Positions 17,444-25,739 of a stretch of 64,000 nt of DNA are shown here, piece after piece; the first letter of the stretch is position 1; every line of letters begins with the position of its first letter. The DNA comes from Streptomyces decoyicus. Lineage in GTDB: Bacteria; Actinomycetota; Actinomycetes; Streptomycetales; Streptomycetaceae. The stretch covers positions 7,688,001-7,752,000 of the forward strand of contig NZ_CP082301.1 of NCBI RefSeq assembly GCF_019880305.1, given 5' to 3'. The notes under the pieces are model-generated. The model was not told where the DNA came from, searched no databases, and was given only the letters and a program-made list of their open reading frames with translations. The position numbers were made by a program, and so were the translations under genes.

Positions 17444-18411
17444 CGCTCCTCCTTGCGGTTGGCGCGCAGCACCAGCAGCATCAGGCCGAGCGTGAGGACG
17501 AAGACCACGACGGACAGCGCGGAGGCATAGCCGACCCGTCCGCTGAGGCCGGTGCCGGCCTGCTGGACGAGCATCACCAACGTGGTGTCCTCGCCGCCGG
17601 GGCCGCCCGTCGGACCGGCCATCAGATAGACCTCGGAGAACACCTTGAAGGCACTGACCGAGGAGAGCGCGGCCACCAGCACCATCGTGGAGCGCACCGC
17701 GGGAACCGTGACGGTCAGGAAGCGGCGCACCGCCCCCGCACCGTCGACCGCGCACGCCTCGTGCAGCTCCCTGGGGACGTTGGCCAGCGCCGCCAGATAA
17801 ATGATCATGTAGTAGCCGAGGCCCTTCCAGACCGTGACCGCCATCGCGCTGAGCAGCAGCAGCCACGGATCGCTGAGGAAGCCGACCCTGCCGAAGCCCA
17901 GCGCCTCCAGCAGCGCGTTGATCAGCCCCCGGTCGTCCAGCAGCCACACCCAGATCAGACCGACGACCACGACGGAGGCGACCACCGGGGTGTAGAACGC
18001 GGCCCGGAAGAAGGTGATCCCGGGGATCTGCCGCTGCACCAGCATCGCCAGCAGCAGCGGCAGGAGCACCAGAAGCGGTACGACCCCGAGGACGTACAGC
18101 AGGCTGTTGCGCAGCCCCGTCCAGAACATGGGGTCATGGATCAGTTCCCGGTAATTGGCGCCGCCGACGAACTGCCCCGCGGTGAGGGTGCGCGCATCGG
18201 TGAAGGAATGGGCCACCGTGCTCAGGAACGGATACAGACTGAATGCGGCGACGATCAGCAGCCCGGGAGCCAGAAACAGCCAGGGACCGAACGGCAGATG
18301 TGTACGGATGCCGTGAGCTGAGCGCCGCGGTGCGGGGTTTTGCGGGGGAGCGGAGGCCGGGGAAAGGAGGACTGTTCCGTCCCGGCCGGGTGGTTTCGTC
18401 CTGGTCTTCAC
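17440..18411 (-). CDS. Carbohydrate ABC transporter permease (MalF type)
   Basis: A 323-residue permease starting at a GTG (VKTRTKPPGRDGTV) preceded by a purine-rich GAGGCCGAGG. The hydrophilic start of about 40 residues is followed by GPWLFLAPGLLIVAAFSLYP and about six membrane spans. The EAA loop reads RELHEACAVDGAGAVRRF. It starts 14 bases after the binding-protein stop and ends overlapping the next permease start, so the three transporter genes form one transcription unit. Confidence 0.93.
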   Translation of the reverse strand: MKTRTKPPGRDGTVLLSPASAPPQNPAPRRSAHGIRTHLPFGPWLFLAPGLLIVAAFSLYPFLSTVAHSFTDARTLTAGQFVGGANYRELIHDPMFWTGLRNSLLYVLGVVPLLVLLPLLLAMLVQRQIPGITFFRAAFYTPVVASVVVVGLIWVWLLDDRGLINALLEALGFGRVGFLSDPWLLLLSAMAVTVWKGLGYYMIIYLAALANVPRELHEACAVDGAGAVRRFLTVTVPAVRSTMVLVAALSSVSAFKVFSEVYLMAGPTGGPGGEDTTLVMLVQQAGTGLSGRVGYASALSVVVFVLTLGLMLLVLRANRKEER

Positions 18412-18425
18412 GAAGTGCCTCGGCC

Positions 18426-19718
18426 TCAGCCGGTCTTGAGCAGGCGGTTGCACTCGGCGACCGCGCCGTCCAGCGCCGCCTTGGGGGACTGCTTTCCTTG
18501 TACGGCCTTGGCGACCGCATTGCGCAGCACGGTTTTCATCTGGTCGCTGAGCAGCACCGGGGTGTAATTCACCGCGGTCTTCAGCGATCTGGCCGAGGCC
18601 ACCCGCACCCGGGTCGCATCGGTACCGTCCTCCTTGGTGAAGTACGGGTCGTCCAGCGAGCCCTTGGTGCTGGGGAAGATGGTGACCTCCTTGGCAAAGG
18701 CCATCTGGTTCTTCTTGCCGGTGACGAAGTGCGCGAACGCGACGGCCGCCGGCTTGACCTTGCTCTGCGCATTCACCATCAGGCCCTGGACGTACATATT
18801 GGCCTTGCCGGTGTTGTTGGCCGCGTCCGTGATGCCGATGTGCCGGTAGAGGCTCGGCGCCTCCTTCTTGAAGTTCTCCAGATCGAGCGCGCTGCCCGGA
18901 TTCATGGCCACGGACTGCTGCTGGAACTTCCGCCCGGCGGACTCGGCCTGCGCGGTGAGCGCCTGCGAGTCCAGCGCCCCGGCCGCATAGAGCTCCTTGT
19001 AGTGCCGCAGCAGCTCGACGCCCTTGGGCTCGTTGAAGATGAACTCCGTTCCCTGCGTGTTCATCAGCCGCACGCCATAGCGTCCGAAGTCCTCGATCGA
19101 CGGGGTGCCGGCGAGCATCGCTATCCTGCGGCCGCTCTTCCGTGCCATCGACACCGCGTCCTTGAACAGCTGGTCGTAGGTCGTCGGTGGCTTCTCCGGA
19201 TCGAGCCCGGCCTTGGCGAAGAGCTCCTTGTTGTAGAACATCGGCCCGGTGTTCAGATACCAGGGGAAGGCATAGACACCCGGCATCCCCGGCATCCGGT
19301 GGCTGCGCCACGCCCCGTCGAGATACTCGCCGCGGTATTTTCCGGCCGCCTTTTCCAGATCCAGCGCGAGCCCGGCCTTGGCGAGCGGATAGGCGAGATC
19401 CGACGACACATTGACGACGTCGGGCAGCGTGCCGCCCGCGGCGTCCGCGCTCAGCTTCTGCGGATATCCCTCGGCGGGCTGGTCCACCCATTTCACTTTG
19501 GCGTCCGGATACTTCTTCTCGAAGTCCGCGATGACCCCGTCGAAGTACTTTTTGAAATTGGCCTTGAGATTCCAGGTCTGGAAGGTGACCTGCCCCTCGA
19601 CCTTTCCTGAGGCGCTGTCCGAACCGCCGGATCCCCCCGAGGACCCGCATGCGGTCAAGGCGAGCGCCGAGGTGACCAGGGCCGCGGTCGCGGCGGCGGC
19701 TCGACGGGATATACGCAT
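18426..19718 (-). CDS. Sugar ABC transporter solute-binding lipoprotein
   Basis: A 430-residue family 1 extracellular solute-binding protein. The signal peptide ends in the lipobox L-T-A-C (Cys24), giving a membrane-anchored lipoprotein with a Gly/Ser linker. VTFQTWNLKANFKKYFD and DFEKKYPDAKVKWVD are typical of the oligosaccharide-binding fold, and a tail with GKQSPKAALDGAVAECNRLL is the usual C-terminal helix. It is the first gene of the N-glycan-type operon, about 146 bases downstream of the predicted transcription start, and so sets the specificity of import. Confidence 0.93.
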   Translation of the reverse strand: MRISRRAAAATAALVTSALALTACGSSGGSGGSDSASGKVEGQVTFQTWNLKANFKKYFDGVIADFEKKYPDAKVKWVDQPAEGYPQKLSADAAGGTLPDVVNVSSDLAYPLAKAGLALDLEKAAGKYRGEYLDGAWRSHRMPGMPGVYAFPWYLNTGPMFYNKELFAKAGLDPEKPPTTYDQLFKDAVSMARKSGRRIAMLAGTPSIEDFGRYGVRLMNTQGTEFIFNEPKGVELLRHYKELYAAGALDSQALTAQAESAGRKFQQQSVAMNPGSALDLENFKKEAPSLYRHIGITDAANNTGKANMYVQGLMVNAQSKVKPAAVAFAHFVTGKKNQMAFAKEVTIFPSTKGSLDDPYFTKEDGTDATRVRVASARSLKTAVNYTPVLLSDQMKTVLRNAVAKAVQGKQSPKAALDGAVAECNRLLKTG

Positions 19719-19870
19719 GGCTGGTGGCTCCTTTGCTCGGGCCAGACACGGACGGGATGGCCGCGAGGGGCCGGTAATTCCCCTTGATTTATGGCAGCAG
19801 TAAAGAACGCGGCGGGTATCCCGGACGCTTTGAGGGTTATTCCACGAGACCTCGGTCGGCGACGCGGCAG

Positions 19871-19900
19871 ACGCTACTAATGCGTTTTAGTAGGTGTCAA
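19871..19900 (-). promoter_or_regulatory. Promoter of the glycan-uptake operon
   Basis: On the minus strand TTGACA (19895-19900) and TAGCGT (19871-19876) are separated by 18 bases, a good housekeeping-sigma promoter. The 20-bp operator lies almost entirely between and over these elements, so a bound LacI-type repressor would block polymerase. The predicted leader is about 146 bases. Confidence 0.75.
19874..19893. promoter_or_regulatory. LacI-type operator 1
   Basis: The palindrome CTACTAATGCGTTTTAGTAG has 7-base arms (CTACTAA / TTAGTAG) around 6 bases. It lies within the operon promoter. It matches operator 2 at 15 of 20 positions, 129 bases apart. Confidence 0.75.
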
Positions 19901-19968
19901 TACCCCGGTAGCGGGCTTGGCCGGAGGAGGCAGGAAAGCGGCCCTGTTCCAGGGCGTTCGTACGGCGT

Positions 19969-19997
19969 TTGACAGGCCACTGGGCGCTGATCAGACT
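19969..19997 (+). promoter_or_regulatory. Promoter of the LacI-family regulator gene
   Basis: TTGACA (19969-19974) and CAGACT (19992-19997) with a 17-base spacer. The predicted start, about 20004, falls at the left edge of operator 2, leaving a leader of about 34 bases. This layout implies autoregulation. Confidence 0.65.
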
Positions 19998-20002
19998 GAG
20001 GC

Positions 20003-20022
20003 GCACTAATGCGGTTCAGTAC
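20003..20022. promoter_or_regulatory. LacI-type operator 2
   Basis: GCACTAATGCGGTTCAGTAC, a second copy of the operator motif. It shares the core ACTAATGCG and the CAGTA/TAGTA right arm with operator 1. It sits at the predicted transcription start of the regulator, 15 bases before its ATG. Confidence 0.7.
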
Positions 20023-20037
20023 GAGGGGGATCCCGCC

Positions 20038-21168
20038 ATGACAGCGCCCGGTGAGGCGGCCCGGCCCAAGCCGGCCCGCCGACCGACGATCAAGGACATC
20101 GCGCGCCGGGCCGGGGTGTCGGAGAGCGCCGTCTCCTTCGCGCTCAACGACCGGCCCGGTGTCTCCCAGGACACCCGCGCCCGGGTCCGGCGCGTCGCGG
20201 AGGAACTCGGCTGGCAGGCCAACAGCGCCGCCCGCGCCCTGTCCGGCGAACGCGCCGGCGCCATGGGGCTGGTGCTCGCCCGGCCCGCACAGACCCTGGG
20301 CGTGGAGTCCTTCTTCCTCCAGCTCGTCTCCGGCATCCAGGAAGTGCTCTCCGCACGGAAGATCGCCCTCCTCTTCCAGGTCGTGGAGGATCTCGACGCC
20401 GAGTGCGCGCTCTACCGCCGCTGGTGGGCCGAGCGCCGGGTGGACGGTGTCCTCGTGGTCGACCCGCGCACCGAGGACCCACGGCCAAAGCTGCTCGCCT
20501 CGCTCGGTCTGCCCGCCGTGGTCGTCGGCGGCCCGGCCACGCGGGAGCCGGACCTCTCCGCGCCCGGCACGTCCGCCCCCGCCGTGTCCGTACCGGCCGG
20601 CGCCCCGTCCCGCCCGCTGCTCTCCAGCGTCTGGGCCGACGACTCCAAGGCCATGGCCCGGGTCCTCGATCACCTCTACGGCCTCGGACACCGCCGCATC
20701 GTCCACATCGCGGGGCTGCCCGGCCTCGCCCACACCGAGCGCCGGATCCGCTCCCTGCGCACCGAAGCGGACCTGCGGGGCCTCGACCACCGGCACGTCC
20801 ACTCGGTGACCACCGACTACTCCGACGCCGAGGGGGCCGAGGCCACCCGCCGCCTCCTCGACGCCGCACAGCCGCCCACCGCGATCATCTACGACAACGA
20901 CGTGATGGCCGTGGCCGGCGCCTCCGTCGCCGCCGGGCGGGGCCTCGCCGTACCGGGCACGCTGTCGATCGTGGCCTGGGACGACTCGGCGCTGTGCCGC
21001 GTCACCCACCCCCGGCTCACCGCACTCGTCCGCGACACCCCCGGCTTCGGCAGGCTCGCCGCCCAGGAACTCCTCGCGGTCCTCGACGGCGGGCCGCTGC
21101 GGACCGTACAGGGCGAACTGCCGCATCTGGAGGCACGGGAGAGCACCGCGGCGCCCGGCACCCCCTAG
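20038..21168 (+). CDS. LacI-family transcriptional regulator
   Basis: A 376-residue repressor. After about 14 residues comes the helix-turn-helix RPTIKDIARRAGVSESAVSF with the hinge-type continuation ALNDRPGVS, then the periplasmic-binding-protein-like sensor domain ending in VVAWDDSALCRVTHPRLTAL. The start at 20038 follows GAGGGGGATCCC. Divergent orientation from the uptake operon and the paired operators make it the local regulator. The inducer is presumably an imported mannose-containing oligosaccharide. The sensor domain contains an unusual Ala/Pro-rich insertion near residues 180-200. Confidence 0.93.
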   Translation: MTAPGEAARPKPARRPTIKDIARRAGVSESAVSFALNDRPGVSQDTRARVRRVAEELGWQANSAARALSGERAGAMGLVLARPAQTLGVESFFLQLVSGIQEVLSARKIALLFQVVEDLDAECALYRRWWAERRVDGVLVVDPRTEDPRPKLLASLGLPAVVVGGPATREPDLSAPGTSAPAVSVPAGAPSRPLLSSVWADDSKAMARVLDHLYGLGHRRIVHIAGLPGLAHTERRIRSLRTEADLRGLDHRHVHSVTTDYSDAEGAEATRRLLDAAQPPTAIIYDNDVMAVAGASVAAGRGLAVPGTLSIVAWDDSALCRVTHPRLTALVRDTPGFGRLAAQELLAVLDGGPLRTVQGELPHLEARESTAAPGTP

Positions 21169-21309
21169 GCGGCGTCGGCACCGCACCCCGCCGGAAGGTG
21201 ACCGGGCGCCCTCCGTCCGGACCCGCGCCGTGATGCTCCGTGCCGGTGCCGGTGCCACACTTGGCGGGCAGGTTCATCGTGCTGCGACCAGCCGGAGGAG
21301 GCCGTGCAC

Positions 21310-22842
21310 ATGGCCGACAAAGGCGAGGCCCCGGTGCCGTCCGCGCCGCGCCCGCGTGTGCTGGTCACCGGCGCCACCGGCTATATCGGCGGCCGTCTGG
21401 TCCCCGAGCTGCTCGAGGCCGGATACGCCGTACGGGCACTCGCCAGGACGCCGGAGAAGCTGCGCGACCACCCCTGGGCCGACCGGGCGGAGGTGCAGCG
21501 CGGCGATGTCACCGACGCCGACTCGGTGCGCACCGCCATGGACGGCGTCGAGGTCGCCTACTACCTCGTGCATGCCCTGGGCAGCGGCCGGCGGTTCGAG
21601 GACACGGACCGCAGGGCCGCGGAGATCTTCGCCCGCCAGGCCCGCGCCGCCGGAGTGCGCCGGATCGTCTACCTCGGCGGACTCAGTCCCCAGGGCATCC
21701 CCGAACGGGACCTGTCGCCCCACCTGCGCTCCCGCGCCGAGGTCGCCGGCATCCTGCTGGCATCCGGCGTCCCCACCGCCGTGCTACGCGCCGCCGTCAT
21801 CATCGGTTCCGGCTCGGCCTCGTTCGAGATGCTGCGCTATCTCACCGAGCGGCTGCCGGTCATGGTCACCCCCAGCTGGGTGCGCACCCGCATCCAGCCG
21901 ATCGCCGTCCGCGACGTGCTGCGCTACCTCGTCGGCTGCGCCCGCCTCCCCGACGACGTCAGCCGGACCTTCGACATCGGCGGGCCCGACATCCTCACCT
22001 ACCGCGACATGATGCAGCGCTACGCACAGGTCGCCGGCCTGCCCGAACGGCTGATCCTCGCCGTGCCGATGCTCACCCCCCGTCTGTCCAGCCTCTGGAT
22101 CGGCCTGGTCACCCCCGTGCCGCCCGGCCTGGCCCGTCCGCTGGCCGAATCACTGCGCTACGAGGTCGTCTGCCACGAGCACGACATCGCCCGCTACGTC
22201 CCCGACCCGGACCCGCCGGGCCACCCCATCGCCTTCGACGACGCGCTGGAACTGGCGCTGCGCCGGGTACGGGACGCCGAGGTCACCACCCGCTGGTCCA
22301 ATGCCGCGGTGCCCGGCGCACCGAGCGATCCGCTCCCCACCGACCCCGACTGGGCCGGCGGCAGCCTCTACACCGACCGGCGGGAGCGGACCGTGGACGC
22401 CCCGCCGGAGGTGCTGTGGCGGGTGGTCGAAGGCATCGGCGGCGACAACGGCTGGTACTCCTTCCCGCTCGCCTGGGCGGTGCGCGGCTGGCTGGACCGG
22501 CTGGTCGGCGGGGTGGGGCTGCGCCGCGGCCGGCGGGACGCGGGCCGGCTCCGGGTCGGTGACTCGCTCGACTTCTGGCGCGTCGAGGAGGTCGTGCCGG
22601 GCCGGCTGCTGCGGCTGCGCGCCGAGATGCGGCTCCCCGGCCTGGCCTGGCTGGAACTGACGGTCGGCCATGACGCCCAGGGCCGCACGCTGTACGGCCA
22701 GCGGGCCCTGTTCCATCCGCACGGACTGACCGGCCATGCGTACTGGTGGTCCATCTCGCCGTTCCACGCCGCGGTGTTCGGCGGTATGGCCCGCAACATC
22801 GCGGCCGCCGCCACGGCCGAGCACCACGCTCGTCCGGCGTGA
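21310..22842 (+). CDS. NAD(P)-binding SDR-type protein with DUF2867 domain
   Basis: A 510-residue two-domain protein. The N-terminal half is an atypical short-chain dehydrogenase: the nucleotide-binding GATGYIGG lies near residue 20 and YYLVHALGSG near 85. The C-terminal part from about residue 345 (DRRERTVDAPPEVLWRVVEG) is a DUF2867/SRPBCC-like domain ending in WWSISPFHAAVFGGMARNI. Such fusions are widespread in actinobacteria, but the reaction is unknown. GGAGGAG at 21294-21300 favours the ATG at 21310 over the GTG at 21304. It stands alone, convergent with the SapA-like gene. Confidence 0.88.
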   Translation: MADKGEAPVPSAPRPRVLVTGATGYIGGRLVPELLEAGYAVRALARTPEKLRDHPWADRAEVQRGDVTDADSVRTAMDGVEVAYYLVHALGSGRRFEDTDRRAAEIFARQARAAGVRRIVYLGGLSPQGIPERDLSPHLRSRAEVAGILLASGVPTAVLRAAVIIGSGSASFEMLRYLTERLPVMVTPSWVRTRIQPIAVRDVLRYLVGCARLPDDVSRTFDIGGPDILTYRDMMQRYAQVAGLPERLILAVPMLTPRLSSLWIGLVTPVPPGLARPLAESLRYEVVCHEHDIARYVPDPDPPGHPIAFDDALELALRRVRDAEVTTRWSNAAVPGAPSDPLPTDPDWAGGSLYTDRRERTVDAPPEVLWRVVEGIGGDNGWYSFPLAWAVRGWLDRLVGGVGLRRGRRDAGRLRVGDSLDFWRVEEVVPGRLLRLRAEMRLPGLAWLELTVGHDAQGRTLYGQRALFHPHGLTGHAYWWSISPFHAAVFGGMARNIAAAATAEHHARPA

Positions 22843-22897
22843 ACCGCCCCGCCCCACTCCGCCCCGGTCGACCGCTGCTTCGGCGTACGACACGCCA

Positions 22898-22938
22898 ACG
22901 GCGGGCCCCCGGGCGGGCGCTGCCCGGGAACCCGCCGT
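22898..22938. terminator. Bidirectional terminator
   Basis: A 17-base stem with two mismatches: ACGGCGGG (22898-22905) pairs with CCCGCCGT (22931-22938), and CCCGGGC pairs with GCCCGGG inside. It lies between the convergent SDR/DUF2867 and SapA-like genes and can serve both. Confidence 0.8.
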
Positions 22939-22948
22939 CACGGCCGAC

Positions 22949-23398
22949 TCAGTGGTGCTTCACGACGCCGGCAGCCATCCGGCCGCAGTTGGAGCCGGAA
23001 ACGCTGACGCTGACCGACTCGATCGAGCCACCCCAGTCCACGCAAATGCCCTTCGCGGGCAGATAGACGGGACCGGCGTAGGAGGTGTACTGCCCGCTGT
23101 CGTAAACCCAATCGGAACTGCCGTCGGTGGCCGTGAGATACGTGTACATGTACACGGGCTTACCGGGGCTGTTGCGCACCGTCACGACGCAGTTCTTTCC
23201 GGTCTTTGCGCTGTACGTCAGGTACACGGTCCCCTTTCCGGTGACCGGTACGGAATTCACTACGCTGTAGCCGCTGCCACAGGCTCCGTTGTACGCGGCG
23301 GCCTTCGTGGCCGCGGTCGCGGTGGTGGCCGCTGTCATCGTGGCGATACTCGCCACGGCCAGCACTGCGGATCCTGCGATGGCACGTGAACGCTTCAT
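22949..23398 (-). CDS. Secreted SapA-like (spore-associated protein A) family protein
   Basis: A 149-residue secreted protein. The signal peptide (MKRSRAIAGSAVLAVASIAT, cleaved near ATAAT/K at about 30) precedes a beta-rich domain: NGACGSGYSVVNS, KGTVYLTYSAKTGKNCVVTV, a YTSYAGPVY motif, and Cys residues placed for two disulfides. The pattern matches SapA-type spore-associated proteins of Streptomyces, found on the spore surface and of unknown function. The start at 23398 follows GGGGGT. Name assigned from remembered family sequence, not from a search. Confidence 0.72.
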   Translation of the reverse strand: MKRSRAIAGSAVLAVASIATMTAATTATAATKAAAYNGACGSGYSVVNSVPVTGKGTVYLTYSAKTGKNCVVTVRNSPGKPVYMYTYLTATDGSSDWVYDSGQYTSYAGPVYLPAKGICVDWGGSIESVSVSVSGSNCGRMAAGVVKHH

Positions 23399-23626
23399 CG
23401 GAATACCCCCGTCGGGTGGAGTGCGTCGCGTGGTCATTTCGCAGTGTTGGACAGCGGTCGGTGGTGGATGGTTGTACCGCGGAAGTGAATTCCCCGTTGT
23501 TCGAACCGGGTTGTCGAAAAATCCACCCGACTCGCGCCGCGCAGACGGTGGATGAGAGCGGACAACGGCCGGTCCCCGGCGCCGGGGGAGGCGCCGGGGA
23601 CCGGTCGGGTGCGGGGGTGTACGGGA

Positions 23627-24490
23627 TCAGTCGTCGCCGTTCGCAAGGACCTTGAGACGGGTGTACGTGCCGTTGAAGCGGTTGCGGTCGCCGACCGGGT
23701 GGCCCGAGGAGGTGTGCTGCCAGATGCTGTGAAACCGCCAGCCGGCCGGCAGCTTGCCCACGGAGGAGCCGTAGCGCGGAATCCACAGCGGGTTGGTCCT
23801 GCCGAACTTGCCGGAGTTGCCGGTGCACCGCTTCCACCAGTTGGTGGAGGTGTAGATGACCGCGTCGCGGCCGGTCTCCTCACGGTAGGTGCGCACGAAG
23901 TCGTGGATCCAGCCGACCATCGCCTTGTGGCTCTTGCCGTAGCAGGTCGCGCCGTAAGGGTTGTACTCCATGTCGAGCGCGCCGGGCAGCGTCCTGCCGT
24001 CAGCGGACCAGTCGCCGCCGTGGTCGGCGAAGTACCGCGCCTGGGAACCGCCGCTGGAGTGGTCGGGCAGCGCGAAGTGGTACGCGCCGTGGATCATGCC
24101 GGAGGCGTACGAGCCTCTGTACTGCTGCGCGAAGTACGGGTTGGTGTAGCTGGTCCCCTCGCTGGCCTTGACGTACGCGAAACGCACCCCGGACTTGCGC
24201 AGCGCATGCCAGCCGACCTTGCCGTTGTGGCTGGAGACATCGACGCCGGACACGGCCCTTTTGGAGGAGGCCCGCGGCTGGGAACCACCGGCCCGGACGA
24301 CGCCTTCATGGGCCGCGATGGTGGAACCCATCCAGTCCTGTTCGGGGTGGGCGGGTCTCTTCTCGGCATCCGACGCCGTGGCGGAGCCGGGCAGCGCGAG
24401 GGGCAGAGCGAGCACGGAGAGAAGAGAGAAGAGAGTTCCGGCCGCAATAGGGACTGTACGGCGGGCCGGACCGGATCTGCGCAAGGGCAT
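23627..24490 (-). CDS. Secreted GH25 lysozyme (1,4-beta-N-acetylmuramidase)
   Basis: A 287-residue exported muramidase. Signal peptide to about residue 40, a 40-residue linker, then a GH25 domain: D84 in GVDVSSHNG, VRFAYVKASEG, GAYHFALPD, and the catalytic pair D173-x-E175 in ALDMEYNPYG. The end SIWQHTSSGHPVGDRNRFNG is the family's last strand. The fold follows Chalaropsis-type lysozymes, which also cut O-acetylated peptidoglycan. The start at 24490 has GGAGGC upstream. It lies beside two secreted transglycosylases, forming a cell-wall-lysis neighbourhood. Confidence 0.92.
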   Translation of the reverse strand: MPLRRSGPARRTVPIAAGTLFSLLSVLALPLALPGSATASDAEKRPAHPEQDWMGSTIAAHEGVVRAGGSQPRASSKRAVSGVDVSSHNGKVGWHALRKSGVRFAYVKASEGTSYTNPYFAQQYRGSYASGMIHGAYHFALPDHSSGGSQARYFADHGGDWSADGRTLPGALDMEYNPYGATCYGKSHKAMVGWIHDFVRTYREETGRDAVIYTSTNWWKRCTGNSGKFGRTNPLWIPRYGSSVGKLPAGWRFHSIWQHTSSGHPVGDRNRFNGTYTRLKVLANGDD

Positions 24491-24892
24491 CGCATGCCTC
24501 CGAAGGCCTTCGGTTGAGTCAGGTTCGGCAGCTTTTGAGCAGAATCCTGCCGATAAGAGACTTATACGCAGAACCGCCTGACTCTATGACCCAACAGGCC
24601 GTTCGTCCGCCGACCGGCCCCGCATCTCACCCGTCTGGCGGCCGGAGTCGGTTACCCGCGCCCCCGGGTCACCCGCGCCCCCCGCCCGGACCGTTGTGCC
24701 GTACGACAGAGCGAAGCGGGCCCCGGCACTGCCGGGACCCGCTCCACCGCGCAGCGGCGAACGCGCCATTCCGCCGCTTCGCAAGCTGCTCTGTGCCGAG
24801 CCTGTCGGCCCGCATTTATGGTCCGTCATCCCCCTGGCCTCATCCGGCTCGGCCGGCCCGGAGGGCGCCGACGGCTTTTCGGCCCAGGCGGC
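24491..24892. other. Intergenic region between lysozyme and transglycosylase genes
   Basis: About 400 bases without a supported gene. It must contain the lysozyme promoter: the stretch 24500-24600 is comparatively AT-rich, with GTATAAG on the minus strand near 24565. It also holds the hairpin terminator at 24715-24743 for the leftward transglycosylase gene. I see nothing else convincing. Confidence 0.5.
24715..24743. terminator. Hairpin terminator after transglycosylase 1
   Basis: AGCGGGCCCCGG (24715-24726) pairs with CCGGGACCCGCT (24732-24743) with one mismatch and a 5-base loop. It lies about 150 bases downstream of the transglycosylase stop, in the direction of its transcription. Confidence 0.7.
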
Positions 24893-25546
24893 TCAGTAGG
24901 CCGAGTCGACGTTGTCGATCGAGCCGTACCGGTCGGCCGCGTAGTTGGCGGCAGCCGTGATGTTGGCGATCGGGTCGGTGAGCTTATTGGGGGTGCCCTC
25001 GACGTGGTAGGTGTCGAAGGTGGGCTGGATCACCTGGAGCAGGCCCTTGGAGGGCGTGCCGTTGACGGCGTTGACATCCCAGCCGTTGACGGCGTTGGGG
25101 TCGCCGGCGGACTCCCGCATGATGTTGCGGTGCAGGCCCTCGTAGGAGCCGGGGATGCCCTTGTCCTTCATGATGGACAGCGACTCACGGATCCAGCCGT
25201 CCAGGTTGTTCGGGTAGTCCTTGACGGCCGGGCGCTCGGCGGAGCGGCTGGCGGCCTGCTTGGCGCTGTGCTGCTTGGCGACGGAGTCGACCTTGACGTG
25301 GTCGGCGACCGAGGCGGTCACGGCGCGGCCGGTCTTGGCGTCGTCCGCCTTGGCCGGCTGCCCCTTCGCATCGACGGGCTTGACCGCGGCCGGGGCGTGC
25401 TCAGAAGCGGCCTGAGCGGTGTCCGGCGCCGAGGTGACGGCCAGGCCCGAGGTGGCACCCGCGGCGGCCAGAACGGCCACGGCGATCTTGTGGGTGCGGG
25501 TGATGCGGGTGATGCGGGCAGCGCGGGGCAGGGTAAAGCTGGGCAT
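24893..25546 (-). CDS. Secreted transglycosylase SLT-domain protein (copy 1)
   Basis: A 217-residue exported protein: basic start, hydrophobic stretch IAVAVLAAAGATSGLAV, cleavage near AQA/A at 47, an Ala/Lys-rich linker to about 112, then a lysozyme-like SLT domain. The catalytic Glu is E145 in NIMRESAGDPNAVN, followed by KGLLQVIQPTFDTYH and YAADRYGSIDNVDSAY at the very C-terminus. Such enzymes cleave peptidoglycan glycan strands during growth or spore germination. The C-terminal 105 residues are almost identical to copy 2 at 26707-27390. The ribosome site TGGAAGAGGTCA is identical in both copies. Confidence 0.93.
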   Translation of the reverse strand: MPSFTLPRAARITRITRTHKIAVAVLAAAGATSGLAVTSAPDTAQAASEHAPAAVKPVDAKGQPAKADDAKTGRAVTASVADHVKVDSVAKQHSAKQAASRSAERPAVKDYPNNLDGWIRESLSIMKDKGIPGSYEGLHRNIMRESAGDPNAVNGWDVNAVNGTPSKGLLQVIQPTFDTYHVEGTPNKLTDPIANITAAANYAADRYGSIDNVDSAY

Positions 25547-25739
25547 GCAGATTGACCTCTTCCAGGTACTGGGGACGGGGAGGCGGCCTTTTTTGGCGGC
25601 GCGTTCCGCACTGGAGGTCTTTGCTGCGATCGCCTTGGGGCGTGAGTCGCAAGCTCGCTCTCGGTGCGTCGGAATCCATGGTTAACGCCGGCCCCGAATC
25701 GAGGCAATGGTGCTCGGTACTACTCATCTTCGTGAGATA
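25547..25739 (-). promoter_or_regulatory. Structured 5' leader of transglycosylase 1, candidate riboswitch
   Basis: On the minus strand a block TATCTCACGAAGAT (25726-25739) lies 180 bases before the start codon. GTTAACCATG (25677-25686) follows, then a stem formed by GCTTGCGA (25647-25654) and TCGCAGC (25623-25629). The same ordered blocks at nearly the same spacing precede transglycosylase 2, where the stem bases change in a compensating way. Streptomyces wall-hydrolase genes are often under c-di-AMP (ydaO) riboswitches, so that is the leading hypothesis. I could not match the full ydaO consensus by eye. Confidence 0.5.

Noticed and set aside
23495..23520. A tRNA T-arm-like TTCGAAC with flanking CCCG/CGGG
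   Set aside because: The loop is too long and no acceptor, D or anticodon arms fit around it.
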